DNA from: Prorocentrum cordatum
Lineage: Eukaryota; Sar; Dinophyceae; Prorocentrales; Prorocentraceae
Assembly: GCA_963575745.1 (NCBI GenBank)
Contig: CAUYUJ010016159.1
Coordinates: forward strand, 171,102 to 235,101
Direction: 5' to 3'
DNA: 64,000 nt
In this document: one piece after another, positions 1-9,430 of the stretch
Layout: each line of letters opens with the position of its first letter
Numbering within the stretch: the first letter of the stretch is position 1
Position numbers and translations under genes: made by a program
Notes under the pieces: generated by a model
The model's input: only the letters and a program-made list of their open reading frames with translations
Told to the model about the DNA's origin: nothing
Database searches by the model: none

Positions 1-1090
1 CTTTGCCTGTTGCAGGTTATGCTCGTCGTTGCTGCTCGTGGGTGTGCTCCGTCCCCATGTGTGATGTACAGCTCCTTTGTTGAAGCACGCCGCTTGCATA
101 TTGACACATTCTTGATGGGCTCCCTTTTTGATTCAATGGGCGATGGCAATGTGCAACGAGTAATTTCTGACAGGAGGAGTGTTAGGAGAAGGGCTAAGTG
201 GATCACACGAGCAGCCTCTTTGATTCAGTCCTCGTTCTCTTTGTGAAATGCGCATGTAAACCATCTGTTAAGATCACGCTGACTGGCGACACTTTGTCTC
301 GCTGTCGCGAGCCGCCAATCAAGAACACGTGAAGGCCCTATGGGGAGGGACAGACGACGGACGAACATGGAGAGTTGGGAAGATGGGCTAGATAATCCAC
401 ACGGTGTGGGGCCAGCACGGCACACAGATCAGAGTGAGGGGGACGAGCGTTCCTACATTGGCCTTGGGTGCGTGGTTGAAGTGGAGCTCCGCGGTGCGGG
501 TTCTCGTTGTTATTGGTGTTGTTGTTCGTCGTCCTTGCCCGCGACTCGCCTGCGACCCACCCGCGATCCGCCTGCGACCCATCCGCGACCCGCCCGCAAC
601 ACATTCACATTGTTTCGGCAAACGTTCGGCACTTTAGGCGGGCTCGTTGTGTGAGGTGCTAGAACAGCAATTCCTGCGGCGGACTTCCTCAAGTTTGCTT
701 TCCCGCCCCTCAGACTGCCGACGAGCTCCCCCCGCCCCCACTCGTCCGCAACTGGCTCGGTGCTTCAGTCAAGACGCTGAGATGAGGACCACTCGGGGTT
801 CAGAGGAGGGTCTCTGGTTTTCGAGCCGTTCCTTATACCCAGGCTTAATCGGGCACGTCCCTCTGCAGGAGGAATCTTCAAAATTCTTTACGCTTCGCGT
901 ATCCCCACCAGCCCATCTCAAAACAGCAACTCTTGCGAAGCATGCCGACAGTCGTGTTTTTCAGGCGTGGTTCCGCCTGCCCCCGCATATCTCGCCTGTT
1001 CCTCCTTCCTCCCGCCTCCTTGTACATCCTCCTTGTGGTGGGAGCGGGAGAAGGACGAGGCGGAGGAGGAGGAGGGAGAGAAAACGCTCC
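1..1090. other. No recognised gene
   Basis: Only short open frames are present and none resembles a known protein. A small GC-rich minisatellite built on CGCGACCCGCCTGCGACCCA-like units lies at about 537-601. I see no RNA gene or mobile element in this stretch. Confidence 0.5.
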
Positions 1091-1094
1091 TCGT

Positions 1095-1358
1095 GGTTTG
1101 AGTCGTTTTGGGTTTCTTGTCCTGGTGTGAGTCGTTCGGGCCCTTCTTCCTGGTGTGAATCGTTCGGGCTCTTCGTCATGTGAGTCGTTCGGGCTCTTCG
1201 TCCTGGTGTGAGTCGTTCGGGCTTCTCGTGGTGTGAGTTGTTCGGGCCCCTCGTCGTCGTGTGAGTCGTTCGGGCCCCTCCTCCTGGTGTGACTCGTTCG
1301 GGCTCCTCGTGGTGTGAGTCGTTCGGGGCCTCGTCGTGGTGTGAGTCGTTTTGGGAGC
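1095..1358 (+). repeat. Minisatellite, GTGTGAGTCGTTCGGGC core
   Basis: About nine imperfect copies of a 27-37 bp unit built round GTGTGAGTCGTTCGGGC, separated by CTCTTCGTCCTG-like spacers. The array runs straight into the GGGGCCTCTTGG-type repeat that follows. The open frames here on both strands follow from the repeat and are not genes. Confidence 0.8.
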
Positions 1359-1860
1359 CTCTTGGAGGCCTTTTGGGGCGTCTTCGGGGCCTCTTGGCGG
1401 CCCCAGGGGCTTCTAGGAGCGTCTTGGGTGCCTTGGGGGAGCCTCTTCGGGCCTCTTGGGAGCCTCTTGGAGGCCGTTTGGGGCGTCTTGGGGGCCTCTT
1501 GGCGGCTCCAGGGGCTTCCAGGAGCGTCTTGGGTGCCTCGGGGGAGCCTCTTGGGGCCTCTTTGGCGCCTCTTGGGGGCATCTTGGGGGCCTCTTGGAGG
1601 CCTCTTGGGGCCTCTTGGGACTCTTTGGGAGGGGTCTGGGAGGAATCTTGGGGCCATCTGTCGGGCGATCGATCACAGATGGGGCGAGCACTTTTCTCCC
1701 CCCCCCCGTCGGGGCCAGAATCCTCGTGAGGGGTGTCGAATTTTAGCCCTCCCAGGAGTCGAAAAAGACCCCTCCAACGACCCGCGAGACGCCCTCTCCA
1801 GGCCCAGGGGGAGGGGGTAGGGGGAGGGGTAAACCCCTCCCCGAAGGGGAAGAAGGGGGT
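1336..1860 (+). repeat. Composite repeat family A, copy 1
   Basis: A 12-15 bp periodic tract (GGGGCCTCTTGG variants, about 1,336-1,650) is followed by a unique-looking tail containing CGTCGGGGCCAGAATCCTCG and then GTGAGGGGTGTCGAATTTTA. The same two-part order occurs on the opposite strand at 24,845-25,165, so this is a dispersed composite element rather than simple sequence. A looser relative of the periodic part lies at 35,180-35,480. No protein is encoded. Confidence 0.7.
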
Positions 1861-2448
1861 TGAGAACAGAGCGGTCTCTCTAAACCACTCACGCCCAAAG
1901 GGCTGGTGGGACTAGTCCGAAAATAGTCAGCGGGAGATTTTCTGGATTATCGTTGAGCATGTTTTGCATATCTTCTGGCTGACTTCTAGCTGTCGTCCTA
2001 AAACCTCCCCCTGCGGGAGGACACGGTCCGACCTGACGCTTGGGGCTCCGCGGAGGGCCTCGGGTCTGCGGAGCCGCTCCCTCGATCTAAGAGGCCCAGG
2101 GCACCTCTCCGCGGCCGAGGCTCGCCGTGGCCGGAGAGGAGCCCTTCGCTCCTGCTCCTCGGCGCCCCGTTGGGCAGCACGACGACCGCACGGCACGGCG
2201 CCGCGGGCGGGGCCCGAGGGCCCGGCGCCAGCGACGCGTCTGTCGCCCGCGCGCGCCCGGCGTATCGATATGGGCCTCCCAGAGGATCGTCCTACGGAGC
2301 AGGCTCGGTCCAGAGGCTTGTGCAGGGGACTGGTGCACGAATCTGCATACCGTTTTCGATCTTCAGCCGTCGCCGAGAGTCGGGGGAGCTCTTCGCTTCC
2401 GGGTCGCGTGTAAGGGGCCCTAGGCTGCTGTGTCTTCATCGAGGAAAA
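1861..2448. other. No recognised gene
   Basis: GC-rich sequence with no recognisable protein or RNA gene. A fragment ATGGGCCTCCCAGAGGATCG at about 2,270 resembles the left end of the GATGCATCG element that starts at 2,449, so part of this stretch may be an older copy of it. Confidence 0.4.
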
Positions 2449-2637
2449 ATATGGGCCTCCCAGCAGAGGGGGTCCGAGCCGAGGGCGTCAGAGGCTCGCG
2501 CCGCACCGCCGATGCATCGGCGATGTGGCTCGATGTGGAGGCCGCTTTTCTCCACGCCGACGTCACCGATGCCTCGGCGATGCATCGCCGATGCATCGTC
2601 GACGCGGCACGATCCTCCGACCTCATCTATCAGGAGG
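2449..2637. mobile_element. MITE-like element, GATGCATCG family, copy 1
   Basis: The two ends are imperfect inverted repeats: the left end runs GGGCCTCC...GTCCGAG...CGCCGCA and the right end, reversed, gives CCTCC...GTCGGAGGATCGTGCCGC. The interior holds several GCCGATGCATCGGC palindromes round a conserved core that includes TTTTCTCCACGCCGAC. Related copies lie at 4,395-4,625, 5,765-6,050 and 8,293-8,535. No protein is encoded, so it would depend on enzymes supplied in trans. Target-site duplication is not clear. Confidence 0.65.
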
Positions 2638-2936
2638 GAAAGAAACACACAGACACAATTAATCGTCGACTCCCAGGAAAATATGCAAAAATATGGGAAG
2701 TGGTGGGGAAGACAAAAACCATAAAAAATATTGGCAAATATGGGGGATCTTTTTATTTGTGTGTGCGTTTATTTGTGCGTCCTGGGGCCACTTCAATCTG
2801 CTCGGACCCAATTCTGGACGCCTCTCTGGTGTCTGTGGTGTGCGTGCCCCGCCTCCGCCCTGGCCTCTGCGGCTCGCGCGGGTGTGGCCTCGGGAGGACG
2901 CGGGGCGGCTGCCCAGGCCCCCGACACGGTCTGACT

Positions 2937-2995
2937 TTCGGGGGGCATCCGCGAGGGGGGGGATTTTCGGGGGCATCCGCGAGGGGGGTGATGGC
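2937..2995 (+). repeat. Short direct repeat, GGGGGCATCCGCGAGGGGGG
   Basis: Two near-identical copies stand side by side within G-rich sequence. No other feature is associated. Confidence 0.7.
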
Positions 2996-3117
2996 CACGG
3001 GGGGGGGGGGGCGATGCCACGGCCGGGGCCGTGTTCATCCCTCCGATTCCATGGCCCCCTCTTCTTCTTGCCGTGCGTGCCCTGGCCCCCCGCTCGTCCG
3101 CGCACATGCTGCCAGCC

Positions 3118-3262
3118 TCCTCCTCCTCCTCCTCCTCCTCCTCGTCCTCGTCCTCGTCCTCGTCCTCCCTCCTCCTCCCTCCCTCCCTCCTCATCCCTTC
3201 TCCTCCTCCCTCCCTCCTCCTCCCTCCCTCCCTCCTCCTCCCTCCTCCCTCCCTCCCCTTCT
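3118..3262 (+). repeat. (CTC)n microsatellite
   Basis: An interrupted CTC/CCT/CGT tract on the plus strand, so the minus strand is pure purine. The poly-Ser, poly-Leu and poly-Pro frames across it are repeat artefacts. Confidence 0.95.
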
Positions 3263-3345
3263 GGACGCCCTCGGAGTTTGTCAGGCGCGGCCTTTTTTTC
3301 TGGCATCTCTCGGCCCTGGCAGGCCGCCCTCGGGCCCCGGTGCGG

Positions 3346-3705
3346 CGACGCGTTTCACCGAGCGCGTTCCACCACTCGCAGAGTGCCTACTCTTAGGTCG
3401 GGCGTGTCCCCCTACAGGATGAATATTCAAGAATAGTTAAGAAATAATGAGGGGACGTTGTTTTGAGTATGTTTCGACTATTGGGGGATGTGTGTTGGAG
3501 TTGTTTTTAACATTTTTTTGTCCAAGATCCCCCTGGAGGGGGACGCGCCCGACCTAACGCTACTCGCAAAGTGCCCGCTCGCAAACGCCCGAATAACACA
3601 TGTCTGCATCGGTGTAACGTATTGTATCGTAAATCCTCCATGGCGGATCCAGGCTGTGTGCAAGCAGGCACTTTTCGAGTAGGGGAACGCGCTCGTCTAA
3701 CACTG
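3346..3705. repeat. Outer inverted repeat enclosing a MITE
   Basis: The sequence ACCGAGCGCGTTCC...AGTGCCT at 3,356-3,390 recurs in reverse complement as AGGCAC...GGAACGCGCTCGT at 3,664-3,694. A third, direct copy of the ACTCGC..AGTGCC part lies just right of the inner element. The arrangement suggests the inner MITE (3,393-3,557) landed in an older inverted-repeat element. Confidence 0.55.
3393..3557. mobile_element. hAT-like MITE, TTAGGTCGGGC family
   Basis: A 165-bp element whose terminal inverted repeats begin TTAGGTCGGGCG.GTCCCCCT. The flanking octamers GCCTACTC and CGCTACTC agree at six of eight positions, compatible with an 8-bp target-site duplication. Such duplications are typical of hAT transposons, which is an inference here because no transposase is present. 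The terminus holds an inner CCCCCT-ACAG-GGGGGA-type palindrome. A better-preserved relative is at 47,133-47,323. Confidence 0.7.
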
Positions 3706-3837
3706 ACCTGGACCGCGAAACCACCCCGGGGAGCGGGTGACTGTGGCCAGCAGCGCATCCCAGGAGAGGTCCGGGGAGCTGCGGGGTGGGTGCCTTTGGG
3801 CCTATCCCCCGAGGAGGCAGAGGGGCCGGGCCTCCTC

Positions 3838-3900
3838 CAGGAGGAGGAGGAGGAGGAGGAGGAGGAGGAGGAGGAGGAGGAGGAGGAGGAGGAGGAGGAG
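3838..3900 (+). repeat. (GAG)n microsatellite at left gap edge
   Basis: An uninterrupted GAG tract runs up to the assembly gap. The right side of the gap resumes with the complementary CTC tract on the same strand. Confidence 0.95.
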
Positions 3901-4000
3901 NNNNNNNNNNNNNNNNNNNNNNNNNNNNNNNNNNNNNNNNNNNNNNNNNNNNNNNNNNNNNNNNNNNNNNNNNNNNNNNNNNNNNNNNNNNNNNNNNNNN
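3901..4000. other. Assembly gap (100 N)
   Basis: Exactly 100 undetermined bases, the usual placeholder for a gap of unknown size. It is bounded by (GAG)n on the left and, after GATCTGGGC, (CTC)n on the right, so the unsequenced DNA probably includes an inverted purine/pyrimidine repeat that assemblers could not cross. Confidence 0.99.
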
Positions 4001-4012
4001 GATCTGGGCCTC

Positions 4013-4346
4013 CTCCTCCTCCTCCTCCTCCTCCTCCTCCTCCTCCTCCTCCTCCCCCCACCTCATTTCCTCCCCCTCCTCTCCCCTCCTCGTCCTCCTC
4101 CTCCTCCTCCTCCTACTTCTCCTCCTTCCTCCTCCTCCCACTCCTCTCCTCCTCCTCCTCCTCCTCATCATCATCATCCATCATCATCATCATCTCCATC
4201 ATATTCCCTCCTCCTCCTCTTCCTCCATCCTTCTCTTGCCTCCGTCTGTCCTCCTCCACCCCGCAGCTCCATCATCTTCTCCTCCTCCTCCTCCTCCTCC
4301 TCCTCCTCCTCCTCCTCCTCCTCCTCCTCCTCCTCCTCCTCCTCCT
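4013..4346 (+). repeat. (CTC)n with (CAT)n interruptions
   Basis: Long pyrimidine-rich microsatellite with two ATC/CAT islands at about 4,166-4,205 and an almost pure CTC tract at 4,279-4,346. Low-complexity frames across it were not taken as genes. Confidence 0.95.
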
Positions 4347-4394
4347 CTTCCTTGGAGGCAGCGTTCGGTGGGGGATGGTGCTCCGGGCCGAGCA

Positions 4395-4625
4395 GTGGGG
4401 TCATAGCAGAAAGGGGCCGGAGGATCCCGCCGCGTCGCCGATGTATCGCCGAGGCGGCTCGATGTGCAGCACGATTTGCGTCACGTCGACGTCGCCAATG
4501 CATCGCCGACGTTGCCCGTGCTTCGCCGGGGCATCGCCGATGCGTCGCCGGTGCATCGCCGATGCATCGGCAATGTATCGGCGATGTGGCGTGGTCCTCC
4601 GATCGGGCCCTCATCTAGGATGCCT
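4395..4625. mobile_element. MITE-like element, GATGCATCG family, copy 2
   Basis: Left GGCCGGAGGATCCCGCCGC and, reversed, right GATCGGAGGACCACGCCACA form the degenerate inverted ends. The centre is an expanded run of GCCGATGCATCGGC-type palindromes, more numerous than in the other copies. This copy is diverged and its ends are less certain than those at 5,765-6,050. Confidence 0.5.
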
Positions 4626-4854
4626 CTACGTTCGGGGTGGATGGGTTCAGGGTCGAGCAGTGCCGAGGCGTCCTGGCTCGCCTGCAGGCCCGCACAGGGA
4701 TGTCCCGAGAGCCTCCTGTGGTCTGCGCGGCATGTTCTCTGAGAGCACTTCTGGCCGAGATCGTGGTGAGTTCATACGTCGGCTGCGCGTTCCAAGGTCC
4801 CTTCTTCTGTTCAAGCATTTCCGTTGGTTCAGTGGACATGTCGTGGTACAGTGA

Positions 4855-5010
4855 GCGGCTTGAATAAGGAACACTTACTTTTCAAAAGGGGCTCGGTCGT
4901 TCCTTAGGTTTACATGCGTTATTACAGGTTCCTTACGCGTTATTTCTTATTTATCGTTCCTTATGCGTTATTCCTTGGGATACAAAGGGGCTTCGTTCCT
5001 TATTTATCGT
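4855..5010 (+). repeat. Dispersed AT-rich repeat, GTTCCTTA motif, copy 1
   Basis: Contains several GTTCCTTA.TTAT.CG motifs and is alignable with 9,705-9,850 through AAGGAAC...TTTT...GGGGCTC...GTTCCT...AAAGGGG.C..CGTTCCTTATTTA. It is locally AT-rich against GC-rich surroundings. Coding content is absent. Confidence 0.55.
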
Positions 5011-5764
5011 GCCTTCTGTCAGGCCGATGACTGTATGCCTACAGGAATGCCGGGGCAAGCGCTCCCTGCTCAACAGGGGGGGGGGGGGGCGCCTCGAGCC
5101 CCAGTCGCCCGTGCGTCGCCCGTGCGTCGCCGAGGGGGGCCCGAAGGTCCACCGAAGGTCCACCCTGCCCGGATGCGTGCGGGTTCGCTGGGCATCTCGC
5201 CGATCTATCGGCGATGCATCGCCGATTCCAGCTCGGTGCTTCCCTCCCTGAGCCAGTCCCCCCCCCAACGTTTCCCCTCACCTTTTCCTCGGGGCGGCAC
5301 GGAGCTGCAGCTCGAGGAAGCCAGGCCCTCCAACGTCTTGAAGAATCCACATCCCCGTCGTCGTCGGCAGCCGGGGGCCGTTGTCTTGTCGCCCCCTGGG
5401 CCCGCACGCAACGAAGTTGAAGGGAGGGCCAGCCCCCAGGACGTTGCCGAGAGGTCTGGGGACCGCGCATGGAACAAGTCAAGACAGTGGAGGTCTCCCA
5501 GACCCCCACGCCCCTTCCTGGCGCGCGGGCACGCTCGGGGGGAGGGGGGCCTTGCGCCGACCCGGGAGACCCTTGCAGATCTTCGAGCACGTCTTCTGCG
5601 ACCACCTGCCAGCCCTACCCCTGCAGGTCCAATCGACGCTGGGGAAGCGGGCACTCCCGCTGGGGTTGACCAGGCTGCAGGCATGCCTCGAGCTCTGGGC
5701 CCCAGCCGCTTTTGCGGAAATCTGAACTGCGGGGGTAGGGTTCGCATGTGGTTACTAGCTTCTA
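5011..5764. other. No recognised gene
   Basis: GC-rich sequence with a run of G at about 5,081 and an isolated GATGCATCGCCGAT fragment at 5,212-5,228 related to the GATGCATCG family. A piece GGGTAGGGTTCGCATGTG at about 5,735 matches part of the foldback element at 6,227-6,393. The open frames have no recognisable domains. Confidence 0.45.
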
Positions 5765-6050
5765 GGCCTCCCGGATGGGGTCCGAGTAGATTGGGTCGGA
5801 AGATCGTGCCGCATCGCCGATGGATCCGGGACGAGAAACCACCCTCCGTGAAGGGGTCGGGACCCTTGGTGCCGCGGATTGAAACATGCATATCGGCGGA
5901 TGTCTGGGTCTGCCCGGCTCGATGTGGGGCCCGATTTTCTCCACGCCGACGGCGCCGATGCCTCGCCGACGTCGCCGATGCATCGCCGACGCATCGGCGA
6001 TGCGGCGCGATCCTCCGACCCCATCTGGTCGGATCCCACCTCGGAGGCCT
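5765..6050. mobile_element. MITE-like element, GATGCATCG family, copy 3 (best ends)
   Basis: The clearest copy of the family. The ends, AGGCCTCCCGGATGGGGTCC on the left and the reverse complement of GGATCC...TCGGAGGCCT on the right, pair over about 60 bp, including GTCGGAAGATCGTGCCGCAT against GTCGGAGGATCGCGCCGCAT. The interior contains CCCGATTTTCTCCACGCCGA followed by tandem GCCGATGCATCG motifs. No reading frame is conserved. The duplicated target could be as short as CT and is not secure. Confidence 0.7.
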
Positions 6051-6226
6051 CTGAATTTCTGGCTGTGCCAATCTTTTGTGCTTCTGGCAGCAGGGGGAGG
6101 AACAACGCCACGGCTCGCACGCGCAGATCTCGCCTTCGCTTGCGTGCCCCGCGCCGTGCGTGGCGCGGACCGCGCGCATCGACATCGATGTTCCAACTCC
6201 GCTTCCAATGGCCTCGGTAGAACGCC

Positions 6227-6393
6227 TGCGATAGGGGGCCACGTGCGAACCCTGCCCCTGCCCCCCACGATTCCCGAGGGGGAGGGTGGGGTTCACTTTG
6301 CTCGGGAGCTCCCGAGCGAAGTGAACCCCACCGCCCCCCTCAGAAATCGTGGGAGGGTAGGGGTAGGGTTCGCATGTGTGGCCCCCTATCGCA
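6227..6393. mobile_element. Foldback element, TGCGATAGGGGGCCAC ends
   Basis: A 167-bp near-continuous inverted repeat. The left arm begins TGCGATAGGGGGCCACGTGC and the right arm is its near-perfect reverse complement, with arms of about 84 bp meeting at GGGAGCTCCC. Transcribed RNA would fold into one long hairpin. There is no coding capacity. A fragment of one arm is seen at about 5,735. Confidence 0.8.
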
Positions 6394-6660
6394 GGGACGC
6401 AGGGGCCTCCCTGTGGCAGCGGAGCTCGTGTTTTCGTTCCCGCGTTCCCCCGGCGCGTCCACTCGGGGTCACCCGCGGGGGGGGGGGCCGAGGACGACCG
6501 CTCCTCGCGGCCCAGGCCAGAGAGCCGTCCTTTTCCAGACGGCGGCGCGAGAGCGGGAAGCTGGCGCGTGTCGCGCCCCTGCAGGAGGAGGTGGAGGGGC
6601 AGTTGGAGGAGGGGGAGGAGGGTTGGAGGAGGAAGCGGTGCCCATAGCTCTACTCTTCTC

Positions 6661-6785
6661 TCGTCTTCCCCCTCTTGGGCCTCCTGGGAGGCCCTCGTCG
6701 CCACCGCTGGATTCGCCGCGGAGTCCTGGTCAGGACGCACCTCAGGAGAGGTCCATGGACTAGCGGTATCGGTAACTTTTTGTTA
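6661..6785 (+). repeat. Dispersed repeat B-core, copy 1
   Basis: Carries GGGCCTCCTGGGAGGC, CCACCGCTGGATTCGCC, CTGGTCAGGACG and AGCGGTATCGGTA in order. The same string of motifs recurs at 7,483-7,601 (+), about 31,505-31,580 (+), about 48,725-48,790 (+) and 47,790-47,900 (-). It appears to be part of a longer dispersed unit (see 30,470-32,065). Confidence 0.7.
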
Positions 6786-7039
6786 GTATCCCCAGGTGTA
6801 GGTGGAGAAGGAAGAAGAAGGGCGGGGAAGAGGACGAAGGGGGATCATCATCGGGAGCATGATCTGGAGCAGAGCAGGGCCGAAAGTTGCGACAGGAGGA
6901 GGAGGGGACCGGGAGAGGCGAGGGACGACGATGCGAAGTTCCCTCCTCGTCGTCGATCCGTTGGCCATGCGGCCATGCGGATTGAAGCCTCCATTGTTTT
7001 GATGATTCAGTTTTTCGGATCCGAGTCGCGCTTACCTCC

Positions 7040-7245
7040 CCTCCCGCCTCCCCCCCCGCTCCCCCCCCCCCCCCCTCCCCTCCCCTGCCCCTCGCTCCGA
7101 CCCCCACCCTCCCGCCCTGCCCTCTGTTTCCCTTTCCCGTCCCCCCCCCCTCCTCCCCCTCTCCCCCCTCCCCCTCCCCTTCTCCCCCTCCCCCGCCCCT
7201 CCTCAACTTCTCCCCCTCCCCCCCTCTTCCTGCCCCCTTCTCCTC
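7040..7245 (+). repeat. Poly-pyrimidine C-rich tract
   Basis: About 200 bp of almost pure C/T with long C runs. Apparent poly-Pro frames are artefacts. Nothing else is visible. Confidence 0.9.
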
Positions 7246-7326
7246 CTCATGGCCGAACCCCTGCGCACTACATCCCCTCGACCTTCCTGCCATCTCCCGC
7301 GCGCCCTCCGCGCGGCGGCGAGCTCC

Positions 7327-7361
7327 GCGGCAGGCGCGGCCGCGGCGGCCGCGCCTGCCGC
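7327..7361. repeat. Perfect GC palindrome
   Basis: A 35-bp perfect inverted repeat: 17-bp arms beginning GCGGCAGGCGCGGCCGC with a single G between them. It would form a very stable hairpin. It is not followed by a T run and I do not call it a terminator. Confidence 0.9.
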
Positions 7362-7482
7362 GCGCGGTGGGCGCGGCAGGTGCACACGGTCGAGGGCTGC
7401 CTTCCCATGGAGCGGCCACGATTCATGCCCACATTCGTCGGAGAGGAGGAGGAGGTATATCCATACCTCTGCCCTTGCCCCG

Positions 7483-7601
7483 TCTTCCCCTTGTTGGGCC
7501 TCCTGGGAGGCGCCTCGTCGCCACCGCTGGATTCGCCTCGGAGTGCTGGTCAGGACGAACCCTCGGAGAGGTCCGGGGAGCAGCGGCATCGGTACCTTTC
7601 G
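7483..7601 (+). repeat. Dispersed repeat B-core, copy 2
   Basis: Closest relative of 6,661-6,785, sharing CCACCGCTGGATTCGCC, CTGGTCAGGACGAACC and AGCGGCATCGGTACCTTT. The two copies lie 0.8 kb apart in direct orientation. Confidence 0.75.
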
Positions 7602-7844
7602 GTTTCTACAGATTCACTGCGTCTTGGGCTTTCTGGGAAGGGCCGCCTACAGGACGCGGCGCAGTGGAGATGGAAACAAGTCTGACCTCTATGGGCGAAG
7701 TTGTTCAATCCATAATCCACGGCGCCTATCGGAGGAAGGGAGCCCGAAACTCCGAGAGGCAGTGGATGTGGATAAAAGTCTTGCCCGCACCATGGGCGGA
7801 CCGCGCCCACCCACCCCAGTCTCATGGGGGTCTCTGGCTCGTTC

Positions 7845-8045
7845 CGATACGATGTCAATGGTTGCCGATTCCGATTCGGTTCGACTTCGGATTCCGATCT
7901 GGGCTCCGATCTCTCAGTGGAAGCCTACCAGCCTGCCGATTTCCGCCGATTCGACTTTTCCCGACTCGGCTGCCGATCTCCGCCGATCCGATCAATTTCG
8001 ATCGCTGATCCGGCTCATCGATTCAGTGGTGGGCTCTCCTGGTGG
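7845..8045 (+). repeat. Dispersed GATTCGATTCGA-type repeat, copy 1
   Basis: A roughly 200-bp repeat rich in CCGATTC. It aligns along its length with 13,055-13,260 through GATCGCTGATCCG, TGCCGATTCGACTT-like strings and the shared end GGGCTCTCCTG. No protein is conserved between the two. Confidence 0.75.
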
Positions 8046-8292
8046 TTCTGGACGTTTCCGCAGGCCCAGGGAGGACCAGCGGGCGCACAGGGCAAGCTCT
8101 GGCAGCGGGTCCAGCATAGAGTCGACCCGCACAGAAAGGATGGGCAACCTTCCCAACGGGTACCCTCGCATCCCTGCCTCCTCGGTCCAGCCTTGGCCAC
8201 TCTCGTGGCCGCGCCCCGCTCGAAAAGCTTCGACAGGCGTGTCCAAGGCCCTTGCATCCTCATCGCGCACCCTTCTGATACGGGCCGACTGT

Positions 8293-8535
8293 AGGGTCGG
8301 AGCATCGCGAGGCATCGCCGATGCATCGGCGATGCGGCTCGATGTGGAGCCCGATTTTCTCCACGCCGACTTCGCCGATGCATCGCTGACGTCGCCTGCG
8401 CCTCCTCCTCTTTCTCCTCCTCCTCTTTCTCCTCCTCCTCCTCCTCCTCCTCCTCCTCCTCCTCCTCCTCCTCCTCCTAGTGCATCGCCGATGCATCGGT
8501 GATGCATCGACTGCGCTACGGGCCGACTGTACTGG
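8293..8535. mobile_element. GATGCATCG family, copy 4, with internal (CTC)n
   Basis: Contains the family core GGCGATGCGGCTCGATGTGG and TTTTCTCCACGCCGAC, but the right half is interrupted by an expanded (CTC)n tract at about 8,400-8,478 before GATGCATCG motifs resume. The 14-mer ACGGGCCGACTGTA lies just left of the element (8,280-8,293) and just right of it (8,519-8,532), so it may be a target duplication or part of the ends. Confidence 0.6.
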
Positions 8536-8629
8536 CGCCCTTGCTGCAGGACAGCCCCAAACACAGCCTCACACCGTTCCCGACGGGGGGGCCACGCCAG
8601 GGGGCCTGGGGCCCAGGAGAAGTGGCGCG

Positions 8630-8654
8630 CTGGGGGGCCACAGTGGCCCCCCAG
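8630..8654. repeat. Perfect 25-nt hairpin
   Basis: Twelve-base arms CTGGGGGGCCAC and GTGGCCCCCCAG separated by one A. Function unknown. Confidence 0.9.
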
Positions 8655-9059
8655 CTACCCCACCAGGCGTGAGAGAAGCATGTCCTGGAACCCTTACGAA
8701 CAAGCTGTGCAGGGGAGGAGGAGGAGGAGGAGGAGGAGGCGGAGGACGAGGACGAGGACGAGGACCTGTGCAAGCCCAAGACTCATCGACGATGTTGGAA
8801 TAAGCCGTCCCTCCCATCTTCACAGGCCCCTGTAAGGACACATTTCCTGTGAGGGACGGTCCACGGTTGGGAGACAACCGTTTGAAGATCCTGAAGCGTG
8901 CCATAATAATATTATCGGGACTCCAACGCCACGAATCAACTTGCCTGTTGCGTCTTGACAATCCTGAATCGCGCCAGAACGCCGTTCCTGGGACTCCACC
9001 GCGAGTCAGCGTAACTGTTGCGCACTGGCAGCTCTGAATCATTCTGACACCATTTCTGT
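8655..9059. other. No recognised gene; (GGA)n
   Basis: Holds a (GGA)n/(GAC)n tract at about 8,706-8,765. The remainder has no recognisable gene and may be decayed units of the family that starts at about 9,060. Confidence 0.45.
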
Positions 9060-9430
9060 TACGATGGCCATGAAACTTTGCAGACCTTGAAGACGAATGT
9101 GCCCGGCGCGAACGCGAGAACCACATTTTGAAAAGTAACCGCCCTCAATCCGTGAAGCTCTTGCGCATTTTCTGAGACGAATGTGCGCGGTACAATAGCG
9201 ATAGCCACATTTAGAACCCGAGTTGCCCTCAATCCGTGAATCTCTTGTGCACTCTTGAGAAGATGTGCGCGGCGCTGAGGCGAGAGTCACATTTTGGAAG
9301 CGACCCGCTCTCAAGCCGTGAATATTTTGCAAATGTTTAAAGCGACTTTGCGCGAAGCTGAGGCGAGAGCCGCATTTTGGAAGCGGCCCGCCCTGCGTAC
9401 GTGAAACTCTTGTATTGTTTCAAGCTTCAG
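9060..9430 (+). repeat. Decayed tandem repeat, GAATGTGCGCGGCGCT family, array 1
   Basis: About four diverged units of 85-100 bp built on GAATGTGCGCGGCGCTGAGG, CGAGAGCCACATTTTGGAA and CCGCCCTCAATCCGTGAA. Further units lie at 10,200-10,740 and, reversed, at 58,770-59,260. Confidence 0.7.

Noticed and set aside
878-1657. 259-codon minus frame with repeated PKRPPRGPQ
   Set aside because: The peptide repeat mirrors the GGGGCCTCTTGG minisatellite, and parallel frames are equally open.
5205-6740. 511-codon minus-strand open frame
   Set aside because: It crosses two unrelated inverted-repeat elements and shows no domain. Openness is explained by GC-rich sequence poor in stop codons.
7327-7361. Intrinsic terminator
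   Set aside because: A strong hairpin but without a following T run, and such terminators are not expected in a eukaryotic nuclear genome.
2449-8535. Cyanobacterial HIP1-like octamer or bacterial repeat
   Set aside because: The palindrome is GATGCATC-based, not GCGATCGC, and is confined to a few elements with shared inverted ends.
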